Assembly: GCA_031425155.1 (NCBI GenBank) | Contig: JANPIV010000066.1 | Coordinates: 1 to 64,000, forward strand | DNA from: M3007 sp031425155 | GTDB lineage: Bacteria; Bacteroidota; Bacteroidia; Chitinophagales; Saprospiraceae | Direction of reading: 5' to 3' | Length of the DNA stretch: 64,000 bases | In this document: positions 55,246 to 63,370 of the stretch, one piece after another | Numbering within the stretch: the stretch's first letter is position 1 | How the letters are laid out: each line of letters starts with the position of its first letter | Notes under the pieces: model-generated | The model's database searches: none | The model's input: the letters and a program-made list of their open reading frames with translations, nothing else | Told to the model about the DNA's origin: nothing | Position numbers and translations under genes: made by a program

Positions 55246-56421
55246 TCACAGACCAGACTCTCCAAACAAAGCCCCGAGAAATGACTGGCTTTCACGCTGG
55301 GGCTGACTCGAACGGGGCGCAGCAACGGAGCGGGAAGTCGGGGCAGTAGCCGGACGGGGTGGAGCGATGGGGCGAGGGCTGGCTGGATTGGGAGCTGCCT
55401 GACGTGGCGCAAACCGCCCGTTGGGTTGGCGTGGCAAACCGTTGTTTGGTGCTGCCTGACCTGCCGACGTGAACGATGCCGGACGTGGTTGCATTGGACG
55501 GACAGCGGATGGCGGCTGCGGGTAGCGGATGGCCGTTCCCGCAGTGGTTGGAGGCGTACGCAGGCCCGGACGGATGCCGGTGGAGGAAGCACGGCCCGCA
55601 GCAGGCGGTTGCGGATAGCGGATGGCCGGGCGAGTGCTGGCAGCCACATTGCCCGTGGCAGGCCGCTGTGGATAACGCACAGCCGGACGGGTGCCCGGTG
55701 CGGCAGCGGTTGGAGAGGTGCGCAGTCCTGTACGAATGCCCGTGGAGGAGGCACGGCCCGCAGCGGATGGTTGCGGATAGCGGATGGCCGGACGGACGCC
55801 CGCCGCATTTTGCGGAGCGCGTAGATTCGGGCGGCTGGCCGCAGCTGGGCCGGGTTGGGTATAGCGCACATTCAGACGTGTACCGGCAGGCATGGCAGGC
55901 CGGACGTTGCGCACCAGATTGCTCACACAGGACTTGCAGGGTTTGCCATCCACCAACACTTGCACCCGGCGAATGCGCTGGCCAAAGGCCGGGGCAACCT
56001 GGGCCTGACGCCGCACCCAGGCACCGGCGTAAGTAGGTGATTGTGTAGCAATATGAACCTGGTCACTGCCTTTTTGCGGCAGAAATACTACACCGCGAGC
56101 GGGGCTTGGCGGGCCATCGGCGGCCACGGTGGGGGCTTGTACAGGCACATAAGGCATGGCGGTGGCGGTAGTGCCGGTGGGGGCACTTGGTACGGCATCG
56201 GCGATGGCCCGGCGATTGGAAAAAATAGGGCGTCGGCTGGGGGCCAGGGTGATGCGGATGATCACCATCGGGGTAGAAATGTTGGCGGTGCGGCGGCCGT
56301 TCCCATTTGATTGATTGGCGGAGTATTCGCCTTCCAATTCTTGTACGCCATACGCTTCCTGGAGCATTTCTTGCATTTCGCGCCAGCTGGCTGCTTCTTG
56401 TGCGCGGTTAGTATCAGTCAT
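55246..56421 (-). CDS. proline-rich repeat protein with a CxxC segment
   Basis: A 391-residue protein of unrecognised family. Residues 1 to about 100 are mostly low complexity. Residues about 105-200 form a compact segment (GVVFLPQKGSDQVHIATQS, then VQVLVDGKPCKSCVSNLVR and MPAGTRLNVRYTQP). The strand-PCxxC-helix-strand order recalls the second half of nucleic-acid deaminase folds, but the catalytic H-x-E is not seen (HIAT instead). From about 200 the protein is disordered with repeated RPAIRYPQP-like units and GRASSTGIRTGLRT. No signal peptide. It lies 72 bp downstream of the 600-residue gene and ends the operon. Confidence 0.6.
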   Translation of the reverse strand: MTDTNRAQEAASWREMQEMLQEAYGVQELEGEYSANQSNGNGRRTANISTPMVIIRITLAPSRRPIFSNRRAIADAVPSAPTGTTATAMPYVPVQAPTVAADGPPSPARGVVFLPQKGSDQVHIATQSPTYAGAWVRRQAQVAPAFGQRIRRVQVLVDGKPCKSCVSNLVRNVRPAMPAGTRLNVRYTQPGPAAASRPNLRAPQNAAGVRPAIRYPQPSAAGRASSTGIRTGLRTSPTAAAPGTRPAVRYPQRPATGNVAASTRPAIRYPQPPAAGRASSTGIRPGLRTPPTTAGTAIRYPQPPSAVRPMQPRPASFTSAGQAAPNNGLPRQPNGRFAPRQAAPNPASPRPIAPPRPATAPTSRSVAAPRSSQPQRESQSFLGALFGESGL

Positions 56422-56493
56422 GATCTGAAGTTTTTTTTAAAAGTGGAAAGATGGGGACGGCAACCAGCAAAGCCGCCGTCCCGGAAAGGGGAA

Positions 56494-58296
56494 TTAGTAG
56501 CGACCCAGTGCGGCGCGCTGGCGTATTTCGACGGTCTGCTTGACGGAGGAAGATCGTCCGGCAATCAACAGCGAAGGCTGGGTGGCCCGGCTGTCCGAAC
56601 TGGCCCCGACGGCGGCATCGGCGGACAGGTCCACGCCCGCTACGGTCTGGTAGCCGTGGATGTATTTTTGCGCGAGATTGCGGAAAGCGACGGCCCAGTT
56701 GGAGGCTTGGTTAGCACCAACACCTACGTTGTTCCAGTTGCCATACCGAATACCGAGCAGCAATTTTTCCCCGCAGTAAGCCAGGTCGTAATAGTGAATA
56801 ATACTGGTCGAATCCCAGCCTTGCAGCATTTTCATGGTGTCCACTTTATCCATCCATCTCTCCTGATACGGCATCATGGGGCGACCACCCAGGAATTCGC
56901 GCATCTCCTGACGCGCCAGGATGTACTGCTGCACCATCATTTCCTGTCGCACCGTCCAGGTGAGATTCTGGTAGGCATTGTGGTTACCTTCGGCCAGTAA
57001 CAGGTGGACTTCTTTCAGGCTCGTGTAGATCGGGAAGCCATCAGGCTTGCGGGTGGTGTCGTCTATTTCTTTGTAAAAAATAGCGCACTTGGCCAGCAGG
57101 TTGTGAAAGGCTTCCAGGAATTTGGAGCGGGTATCCACGGGGCGCATTTCCGGTACGGCCCGTCCCAGTAGTTTCAGTCCGTATTCGTGATCGTACTCAT
57201 TGACGCGGCGGGAAAGCGGGACCGTGTGCTGTTCGTCCTGAATGTAACCCCAGAGAATGTGGCTCAAGGCTCGCAACGGACTGGTATCGAAACGGCCCAG
57301 CGGTTCTACTTCCCGAATACCTTTGACGTTTTGAAAACGCAAACTGACGGTGTTTATAGTTTGCACTAACATTCCTTGTTCCATCCAGTAACTCCAGAGG
57401 AGCTCAATAGCGGGGAAACGGGTTAGACGCTCATAAGTGGGAGTAGCCATGTTGTTAGGAGCCATATTTGCAATGGCTCTGTTTCCGACTCGCAGATTTT
57501 GCTGATTAGGTGGGTTTTGCCAGTTTCTGCCGGCTATTTCATTTACAATAACGTTGACATCCTCTATTACTGCTTCATAATAGGGAAGTAATTGTGCGTT
57601 ACCGAAATAACCTGCAGCATTATCGATATGCAGGGTATTGCGCATATAGATATTGGTCACAAATTTCAGCAGGCTATATTCCTCCACGCCTGAAAAGGGT
57701 AAGCGGTCGCGGAGTGTTACCAATGCCTGTCTTACATTATTGTCTATGATGCTCGTCGGATCATTATAAAACAGAATTTGATCCATAACCTCTTTGTAAC
57801 TATTGAAATTAATATCAGTCGCAAGAATGCTGTCCCATAAGGCTTCATCTGTGGTATCATCTACTGGGGTACTATCCAGGCGGACGATGGTCGGAGCCAC
57901 ATCCTTATTACCAATAGTAATCGGTACATTAGGTGAATTACCTCTAATAGGCAGTATCGCAATTTGTTGAGCAACTTGCGCTGCCTGAACATTAGCAAGA
58001 GATTCGCCATTTGGTGTATAATCTTGATTTGCCGTCGTATCATGGAATAAATACACTTGGTAAGTTCCTGCATCCAAGCTGCTAATATCGCTGATAGAAA
58101 CTACAGTATTGATCCTGCCATTAATGGGCGTCTCTATGAAATCTTCACTAATTACAAACTCATCCAGCGTTGGGTCAAGTATCCCGATAACATAGCGTAA
58201 AGGATTGTTGGGTAAACCTGAGTCCGTAATCTGAAACTCCAAATACTGGTCTGACCGGGGTAAATGGGGCACATTCGAGGCTTTTAACTTTGCCAT
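56494..58296 (-). CDS. conserved-looking 600-residue protein of unknown function
   Basis: I do not recognise this family. Residues 1 to about 130 read as a beta-sandwich-like domain (YLEFQITDSGLPNNPLRYVI, SSLDAGTYQVYLFHD). The remainder is a large alpha/beta region with many aromatic and His residues. A distinctive stretch at about 340-380 runs LSHILWGYIQDEQ, SRRVNEYDHEYGLKLLG; others are AFHNLLAKCAIFYKEIDD and SIIHYYDLAYCGEKLLLGIRYGNW. No signal peptide or membrane segment. It lies 18 bp downstream of the HExxH gene, so the two are almost certainly co-transcribed. A structural or enzymatic role is open. Confidence 0.7.
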   Translation of the reverse strand: MAKLKASNVPHLPRSDQYLEFQITDSGLPNNPLRYVIGILDPTLDEFVISEDFIETPINGRINTVVSISDISSLDAGTYQVYLFHDTTANQDYTPNGESLANVQAAQVAQQIAILPIRGNSPNVPITIGNKDVAPTIVRLDSTPVDDTTDEALWDSILATDINFNSYKEVMDQILFYNDPTSIIDNNVRQALVTLRDRLPFSGVEEYSLLKFVTNIYMRNTLHIDNAAGYFGNAQLLPYYEAVIEDVNVIVNEIAGRNWQNPPNQQNLRVGNRAIANMAPNNMATPTYERLTRFPAIELLWSYWMEQGMLVQTINTVSLRFQNVKGIREVEPLGRFDTSPLRALSHILWGYIQDEQHTVPLSRRVNEYDHEYGLKLLGRAVPEMRPVDTRSKFLEAFHNLLAKCAIFYKEIDDTTRKPDGFPIYTSLKEVHLLLAEGNHNAYQNLTWTVRQEMMVQQYILARQEMREFLGGRPMMPYQERWMDKVDTMKMLQGWDSTSIIHYYDLAYCGEKLLLGIRYGNWNNVGVGANQASNWAVAFRNLAQKYIHGYQTVAGVDLSADAAVGASSDSRATQPSLLIAGRSSSVKQTVEIRQRAALGRY

Positions 58297-58314
58297 GATT
58301 GCATTGATTTTAAG

Positions 58315-59643
58315 TTAAGAAATAATTTTTTCAATTTCCCGGATCGTGCGTAGTTCCCGTCGGGGGCTACGATCTTCCGAGCGTTGCAAAGCCCAGTTGT
58401 TGAGCATTTGTCCCAATAGCCGACTTTCGGCCTGGGGACTGATGAGCGAATCGGCCCGTGCCTGCCCGATCACCGCGAACACCAGCGAAGGAGCCGCCAG
58501 ATAAATCGAGCCGGATTTTTGCCGCCATTCCCGGTAGAGCCGCCGCAAGTCGGCTGGCTGACGTTGGCCCACCGGAAGCACCTCATGGAGTTGCCATTGC
58601 TTCAAAGCCCGGTTCCGATGCTGAATCACTAATTGGACAAAGTGCGGCATGGTGGCTTCCAGCGTCTGAATAATTTGCAACTGCCGGTTGGTCAACCCTT
58701 TCAGCGGATACAAGCGTTGCCAGATATCTTCCATCATTACCCACTGCCGATCCGGGAAAAGCATTTTGCCAAAAGCTATACTCAGCCGGACGCGAATCCA
58801 GGGGAAGGGGTGTGGATCATCTGTCTGCATACGAAACATAAAGTAGCGCGGCAGACTCACGACACTCATCAGCCCCAGCGTGGCCCCAATGCCCAAATGG
58901 CACATTGCCCACACATCGGCGATGATCTCCGATATCCACAGGTCGTACATTTTCCAGCCCGGGCTATTATCCCTGGCCTGCCGCTGACGTAAGGCCGCCC
59001 GCAGGCTTTCTACCAGTTCCAGCAAGGCCGCGCCCTGATGGCCCACTTCATGGATAAGCGAAGCGGCAATGCCACTGCCAATCATACGTTCCCGTGGAAT
59101 CTGAATCACTGCCACCGGATTTTCATCACCTCCCGGCAGGCGGGTACGTGCCCGGCGGATGGCCGCTCCATGCCCGCGATCCAGAAAACACATCAATGGT
59201 GGCGGATGGTACAGATTGGCAGACAGGTGCAGGGCATCCGTAGCGAGTACGTCCAGACCGGCCACCCAGGTGCCCGTTTGGTGTTCCGCCCGTTGCGATA
59301 GCACATCGGCAAAGATGTCCAACTGATCCAGAATAGCGTTGAAGCGCAACTTGACCAGAGCGTACCCGGCTTGCAGCTGGTCATCGGCTACCCCGCCGCT
59401 CCGTACTTGCCGCAGAAAATGGCTGGCCTGATGGCGCAGGCTGCGGCGTCCGGTGGTTAGGTGATCGGTGACGGCCCGCAGGGCTTCATCGGCCACACTG
59501 GCGGCGGGAGTCATCGGCATAGTCATCGAAAATGGCTGTTGCTGATCCAGTCGGGTGAGCAGCGATAACACTTCATTTTCAATAAAACTGCGCGACAAAG
59601 CCGCCTCCGTGGTGGGTCGCCGGGTGGCGGTCAGTCCGCCCAT
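58315..59643 (-). CDS. HExxH metallopeptidase-like protein
   Basis: A 442-residue protein; the start is set at the Met at 59643, overlapping the stop of the preceding EFEG gene by 13 bp, which suggests translational coupling (a longer start at 59682 is possible). The sequence ASLIHEVGHQGAALLEL at about 195 carries an HExxH zinc site, and WISEIIADVWAMCHLG about 40 residues later supplies a likely third ligand Glu in the gluzincin ExxxD arrangement. Further on, DPHPFPWIRVRLSIAFG also looks conserved in style. No signal peptide or propeptide is visible. Zinc peptidase activity is inferred from motifs; the overall family is not known to me. Confidence 0.7.
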   Translation of the reverse strand: MGGLTATRRPTTEAALSRSFIENEVLSLLTRLDQQQPFSMTMPMTPAASVADEALRAVTDHLTTGRRSLRHQASHFLRQVRSGGVADDQLQAGYALVKLRFNAILDQLDIFADVLSQRAEHQTGTWVAGLDVLATDALHLSANLYHPPPLMCFLDRGHGAAIRRARTRLPGGDENPVAVIQIPRERMIGSGIAASLIHEVGHQGAALLELVESLRAALRQRQARDNSPGWKMYDLWISEIIADVWAMCHLGIGATLGLMSVVSLPRYFMFRMQTDDPHPFPWIRVRLSIAFGKMLFPDRQWVMMEDIWQRLYPLKGLTNRQLQIIQTLEATMPHFVQLVIQHRNRALKQWQLHEVLPVGQRQPADLRRLYREWRQKSGSIYLAAPSLVFAVIGQARADSLISPQAESRLLGQMLNNWALQRSEDRSPRRELRTIREIEKIIS

Positions 59644-60500
59644 ACGTTGAAGAGCACGATGCTGTTGCCACGACGCATCCAACGTCCGCCGCCGACGGGT
59701 GCGCTGTTGTAAGAGTCGTCTGCTCCAAAGTTCTGGTCGTAGCCATAGCCATTACCATTGCCATTTGCCCAGCTGGTGCGGCCAAAGCCACCTCCACCAC
59801 GCACCTGCCGACTGCGCAGTGGCTTCAGCAATCCCGGTGCAAAACGGCGGGCAGATTGAGTGACGGCCTGACGTACAGCATTGCGTGGTGCTACGCCACG
59901 ACGCGCTAATCCAGAGGCGCGGCGGGCGGCATTGCCAGCGAAGCGCACATAAGCACGGGAGACTTCAAATTCACGGTCTTCGGCACTCAAGCCTTCGAGT
60001 TCGAGGCCAAAGGCTTTGCCAGCCATGCCAGCCAGATTGCTACCGAGTTTGGCACCCAGAGGACCGCCAAACATGCCACCCAATGCACCACCGGCGATAG
60101 GCAGGGCCTTGCTGGCTACATTGCGCAGTACACCGCCCAACGCCTTACCTGCCGATGAGCGGGCAAAGTTTTTCGCCGCACCGGCGGCTTTACTGATGAG
60201 CTTGCCGAGAAACTGTTCAAGTTCCTGCTCATTGGATACACCGAGCAGTTCGGTAGCCATTTCCATTTCGAGCACTTCATGGAATGGTGCCTCCAACTCG
60301 CCTTCCATCTCCCCTTCAAATTCGCCCTCAAACTCGCCTTCGAATTCGCCTTCAAACTCACCCTCAAACTCGCCTTCAAATTCACCCTCGAATTCGCCTT
60401 CAAACTCGCCCTCGAATTCGTGGCCCATTTCGTGTTCAAATTCGTGACCCATTTCATGCATTTCGTGCATTTCTGCCGTAGTTCTGCCAATGTTGTGCAT
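59631..60500 (-). CDS. protein with nine EFEG repeats and Gly-rich hydrophobic core
   Basis: A 289-residue protein; the Met at 60500 (MHNIGRTTAEMHEMHEMG) is chosen because the open frame upstream shows no conserved features. Residues about 10-70 are Met/His/Glu-rich and then consist of nine tandem EFE(G/H) units ending EMEGELEAPF. Next comes a Gly/Ala-rich segment (IAGGALGGMFGGPLGAKLGS) resembling a membrane-inserting hairpin, then GLELEGLSAEDREFEVSRAY and a basic helix (AARRASGLARRGVAPRNAVRQ). The tail is Gly/Asn-rich, ending WMRRGNSIVLFNVWAD. Alternating Phe/Glu peptides are known to self-assemble as beta sheets; an assembly or tag role is inferred. It is the first gene of the operon. The family is not recognised. 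Confidence 0.65.
   Translation of the reverse strand: MHNIGRTTAEMHEMHEMGHEFEHEMGHEFEGEFEGEFEGEFEGEFEGEFEGEFEGEFEGEFEGEMEGELEAPFHEVLEMEMATELLGVSNEQELEQFLGKLISKAAGAAKNFARSSAGKALGGVLRNVASKALPIAGGALGGMFGGPLGAKLGSNLAGMAGKAFGLELEGLSAEDREFEVSRAYVRFAGNAARRASGLARRGVAPRNAVRQAVTQSARRFAPGLLKPLRSRQVRGGGGFGRTSWANGNGNGYGYDQNFGADDSYNSAPVGGGRWMRRGNSIVLFNVWAD
60313..60420 (-). repeat. nine 12-bp tandem repeats encoding EFEG
   Basis: Nine consecutive 12-bp units of the form CCYTCRAAYTCR (plus strand) encode E-F-E-G on the minus strand. Third positions vary between units while the amino acids do not, so the peptide repeat is under selection rather than being a freshly slipped microsatellite. Confidence 0.8.
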
Positions 60501-60702
60501 AATCAAAAAGTTTTGGTGTGAAAAAATGGAAGTTAAAAACCCGGTATTTTCAATGTTTCCGGTACCCCATTTAGGCAATTGATATGCCAGTGGGCCAAAA
60601 CGGGGGTTTTGCCGGGTTTTGGCGAATCCTATTTCGGCACCCTGCCAGCAGGTTGTTTTTTGGCGAAATGCACTTCGGCAAAAAATGGCTTTGGGCAAAA
60701 AA

Positions 60703-60732
60703 ATCAGGTATAGTCCTGCGACTATACCTGAT
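60703..60732 (-). terminator. terminator of kynU
   Basis: The perfect 13-bp stem ATCAGGTATAGTC / GACTATACCTGAT has a 4-nt loop and is followed on the minus strand by seven T residues. It lies about 40 bp after the kynU stop. Confidence 0.85.
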
Positions 60733-60770
60733 CCTAGCCCGCCGAAAAGCGGAACCATTGATTTTTGGCA

Positions 60771-62039
60771 CTACCTTCCAAATCCCGCCACCAGTTCCCC
60801 TACCCGCCAAACCTCCTCGAAAGAATTGTACAGCGGCACCGGCGCAAACCGGATCACATTTGGCTCGCGCCAATCCGCCATGACGCCATTTTCGGAGAGA
60901 TAATCAAATAAGGCTTTACCGCGCTCGTCGGTGAGCAGCGAGAGTTGGCAGCCTCGTGCCGTTGGGTCGCCGGGGGTAAGGATGCGGAAGGGATTTTTTC
61001 CGGCATTGGCAGTATCCAGCACAAATTGCAGATAACCAGTTAGTTGCTCGCTCTTGGCACGTAGATTATCCATACCTGCCGCATCAAAAATATCGAGACT
61101 GGCCTTATGGGCGGCAAAGGCAAAAATCTGGGCATTACTAATCTGCCAGCCCGCTGCGCCGTACATTGGTTTGAATCCTTTGCGCATCTGGAAGCGTTCC
61201 CCCTCGTCGTGGCCCCACCAACCGGCAAAACGGGGCAGGTCAGTATGCTCCGCATGACGCTCATGAACGAAAGCCCCGGACGGGCCGCCGGGACCGGAAT
61301 TCAGGTATTTGTAACTGCACCAGACGGCAAAATCTGCACCCCAATCATGCAATTTCAGCGGCACATTCCCGGCAGCATGGGCCAGATCGAAACCGGCTTT
61401 AGCACCCGCCTGATGAGCAGCGGCGGTTATTTTTTCCAGGTTATAAAACTGACCCGTATAATAATTCACGCCGCCAAACAGCACCAGAGCGATGCTATCG
61501 CCTTCTTTTTCAATTATTTGTACAATATCTTCCGTGCGCAGCGTGTCCTCGCCGGGTCGGGGGGCAATTTCCACGATCGCCGCTGCCGGGTCGAAACCAT
61601 GAAACCGCACCTGCGTTTCCAGCGCATATTGGTCGCTGGGAAAGGCCCCGGCCTCCATCACGATCTTGTACCGCTGTGGCGTGGGCTGGTAAAACGACAC
61701 CATCATCAGGTGGAGGTTTACGGTCAGCGTGTTCATGACCACGACCTCCTGCGGCAATGCGCCCACCAGCCGGGCCGATTGGGGTACCAGAAATTTGTGA
61801 TAGTGCATCCACGGCAGCTCGCCGCGAAAGTGCCCTTCCACGCCATGTTCGGCCCAGTGGTCCAGTTCGTGCAACAATGCCGGACGGACGGATGTTGGTT
61901 GCAGGCCCAGCGAATTGCCACACAAATACAGCACATCGCGGCCCTCATGCTGCGGAAAAATGAATTGCTGGCGGTAAGTACGCAGTGGATCCTGCGCATC
62001 CATTTGCTGAGCGAAGTCCAGGGTATTTTTGTAAATCAT
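60771..62039 (-). CDS. kynU: kynureninase
   Basis: A 422-residue PLP enzyme that cleaves kynurenine to anthranilate (or 3-hydroxykynurenine to 3-hydroxyanthranilate) in tryptophan breakdown. The start is set at 62039 (MIYKNTLDFAQQMDAQDPL), 17 codons into the longest frame. Motifs are YLCGNSLGLQP near the N terminus, FPSDQYALETQ, GFDLAHAAGNVPLKLHDW, and the PLP-lysine segment WCSYKYLNSGPGG. Other kynurenine pathway genes are not in the window. It is divergent from the antiporter gene. Confidence 0.95.
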   Translation of the reverse strand: MIYKNTLDFAQQMDAQDPLRTYRQQFIFPQHEGRDVLYLCGNSLGLQPTSVRPALLHELDHWAEHGVEGHFRGELPWMHYHKFLVPQSARLVGALPQEVVVMNTLTVNLHLMMVSFYQPTPQRYKIVMEAGAFPSDQYALETQVRFHGFDPAAAIVEIAPRPGEDTLRTEDIVQIIEKEGDSIALVLFGGVNYYTGQFYNLEKITAAAHQAGAKAGFDLAHAAGNVPLKLHDWGADFAVWCSYKYLNSGPGGPSGAFVHERHAEHTDLPRFAGWWGHDEGERFQMRKGFKPMYGAAGWQISNAQIFAFAAHKASLDIFDAAGMDNLRAKSEQLTGYLQFVLDTANAGKNPFRILTPGDPTARGCQLSLLTDERGKALFDYLSENGVMADWREPNVIRFAPVPLYNSFEEVWRVGELVAGFGR

Positions 62040-62072
62040 GGTGGTCGGGCTAAAATTCGAGGGCAAAATTGG

Positions 62073-62080
62073 TAAATTTG
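62073..62080 (+). promoter_or_regulatory. candidate -7 box for the antiporter gene
   Basis: TAAATTTG matches TAnnTTTG, 36 bp before the chosen ATG, in the short gap between two divergent genes. No exact TTTG is seen at -33. Confidence 0.45.
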
Positions 62081-62115
62081 TGGGGAGCACAAACCAACTT
62101 AATTTAATTCGACCT

Positions 62116-63348
62116 ATGGGCCATAGTTATCCCTTCATTTTATTGACCGCCGGCGTGTTGATTCTGGGCAGCCTGGCCGCCAGTCGGTTTACGGGCCGGT
62201 TTGGGGTACCTTCTTTGTTGGCGATTTTATCGGTCGGGTTGCTCTTTGGAAATGGCGAATATGGCTTTGATTATAACTATCCGGTGCCAACCCTGCATTT
62301 CAGCGAAATTGCCCTGTGTATTATCATTTTTGCGGGCGGTTTTGAATCAAACTGGAAAAAAGTGCGGCCCATTCTTGGGCAAGGGCTGGCGCTGGCGACT
62401 TTGGGCGTATTGATTACCATGCTCATTGTGGGCGGTGTCACGCATTGGGTGTTGCATTGGCCCTGGTTGGAAGCATTATTATTGGGTGCAGTCGTCTCTT
62501 CCACCGATGCCGCTGCCGTATTTTCTATTTTGGAAAGCACTAATTTGAAACTTAAAAGCGGGGTGCGCGAAGTGCTGGAACTGGAATCCGGCACCAATGA
62601 CCCGATGGGATTTTTCCTGACCATCAGCCTGTGCGGCCTGCTGATTGCCACCGAACAACCTCCCGGCCCGCTGATTATGATCGGCGATTTTCTCTGGACC
62701 ATGTCGGTCGGCGGCCTGAGCGGCTGGGCAGTGGGCAAGACCATGCTGCTTTTTGCCGACAAGTCGGAGTTAAAACCCGGCCAATATCCGGTGGTGCTGC
62801 TCGCCTGGATCCTGATTTTATATGCGATCAATGTGCTGATGGGTGGCAGTGCTTTTCTGGCGGTTTTCGTGGCCGGGATGGTGCTCGGCAATTCGCCCTG
62901 GCTCCAACGCGTCATCAATCTGGAATTTTTCAAAAGCCTTTCCTGGCTGATGGAAACCAGTTTGTTTCTCATCCTCGCCCTCCAGGTTTATTTGTTCGAG
63001 TTGGACAATGTGGCGTGGGAGGCATTACTCATCGCCCTTTTATTGATTTTTGTCGCCCGGCCCATCGGCACTTTTTTGTCGTTGGCCTTCTTTCCGAAAG
63101 TCCCCTGGCAGGCCAAAACCTTTTATGCGTGGGTGGGGCTGCGCGGCGCAACGCCGATTGTCTTTGCCCTGATTCCCGTTGTGCAGCAGGTGCCGGATGC
63201 GACCAAAATTTTTAATATTGCGTTCATCATTGTCATCGTATCTATGTTGCTGCAAGGCACTACGGTGGCCAAAGTGGCGGAGTGGACGAAGATGAAAGTG
63301 CCTCAAAAAGAGAAAGTAGTACCCACAGAGGAAGTTCAAAATATTTGA
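62116..63348 (+). CDS. cation/proton antiporter (NhaP2/CvrA-like)
   Basis: A 410-residue inner-membrane protein of the CPA1 family; start at 62116 (MGHSYPFILLTAGVLILG) rather than 26 codons upstream. About 12 hydrophobic segments are visible. Key motifs are AGGFESNWK in the fourth segment region, GAVVSSTDAAAVFSIL (the STDAAAV ion-binding Asp), ELESGTNDPMGFFLTI (the ND pair) and GLRGATPIVFALIPV. It lacks the C-terminal TrkA-C domain of full-length NhaP2. It exchanges K+ or Na+ for protons. Confidence 0.9.
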   Translation: MGHSYPFILLTAGVLILGSLAASRFTGRFGVPSLLAILSVGLLFGNGEYGFDYNYPVPTLHFSEIALCIIIFAGGFESNWKKVRPILGQGLALATLGVLITMLIVGGVTHWVLHWPWLEALLLGAVVSSTDAAAVFSILESTNLKLKSGVREVLELESGTNDPMGFFLTISLCGLLIATEQPPGPLIMIGDFLWTMSVGGLSGWAVGKTMLLFADKSELKPGQYPVVLLAWILILYAINVLMGGSAFLAVFVAGMVLGNSPWLQRVINLEFFKSLSWLMETSLFLILALQVYLFELDNVAWEALLIALLLIFVARPIGTFLSLAFFPKVPWQAKTFYAWVGLRGATPIVFALIPVVQQVPDATKIFNIAFIIVIVSMLLQGTTVAKVAEWTKMKVPQKEKVVPTEEVQNI

Positions 63349-63370
63349 TTATCAACCACTTTTGTCACTC

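Noticed and set aside
55194..55871. 225-codon minus-strand ORF overlapping the proline-rich gene
   Set aside because: It is the alternative frame of a proline/arginine-rich repeat and crosses the terminator at 55204-55235.
60279..60521. plus-strand ORFs over the EFEG-coding repeat
   Set aside because: They are low-complexity readings of the 12-bp repeat; the minus-strand frame has a coherent protein and operon context.
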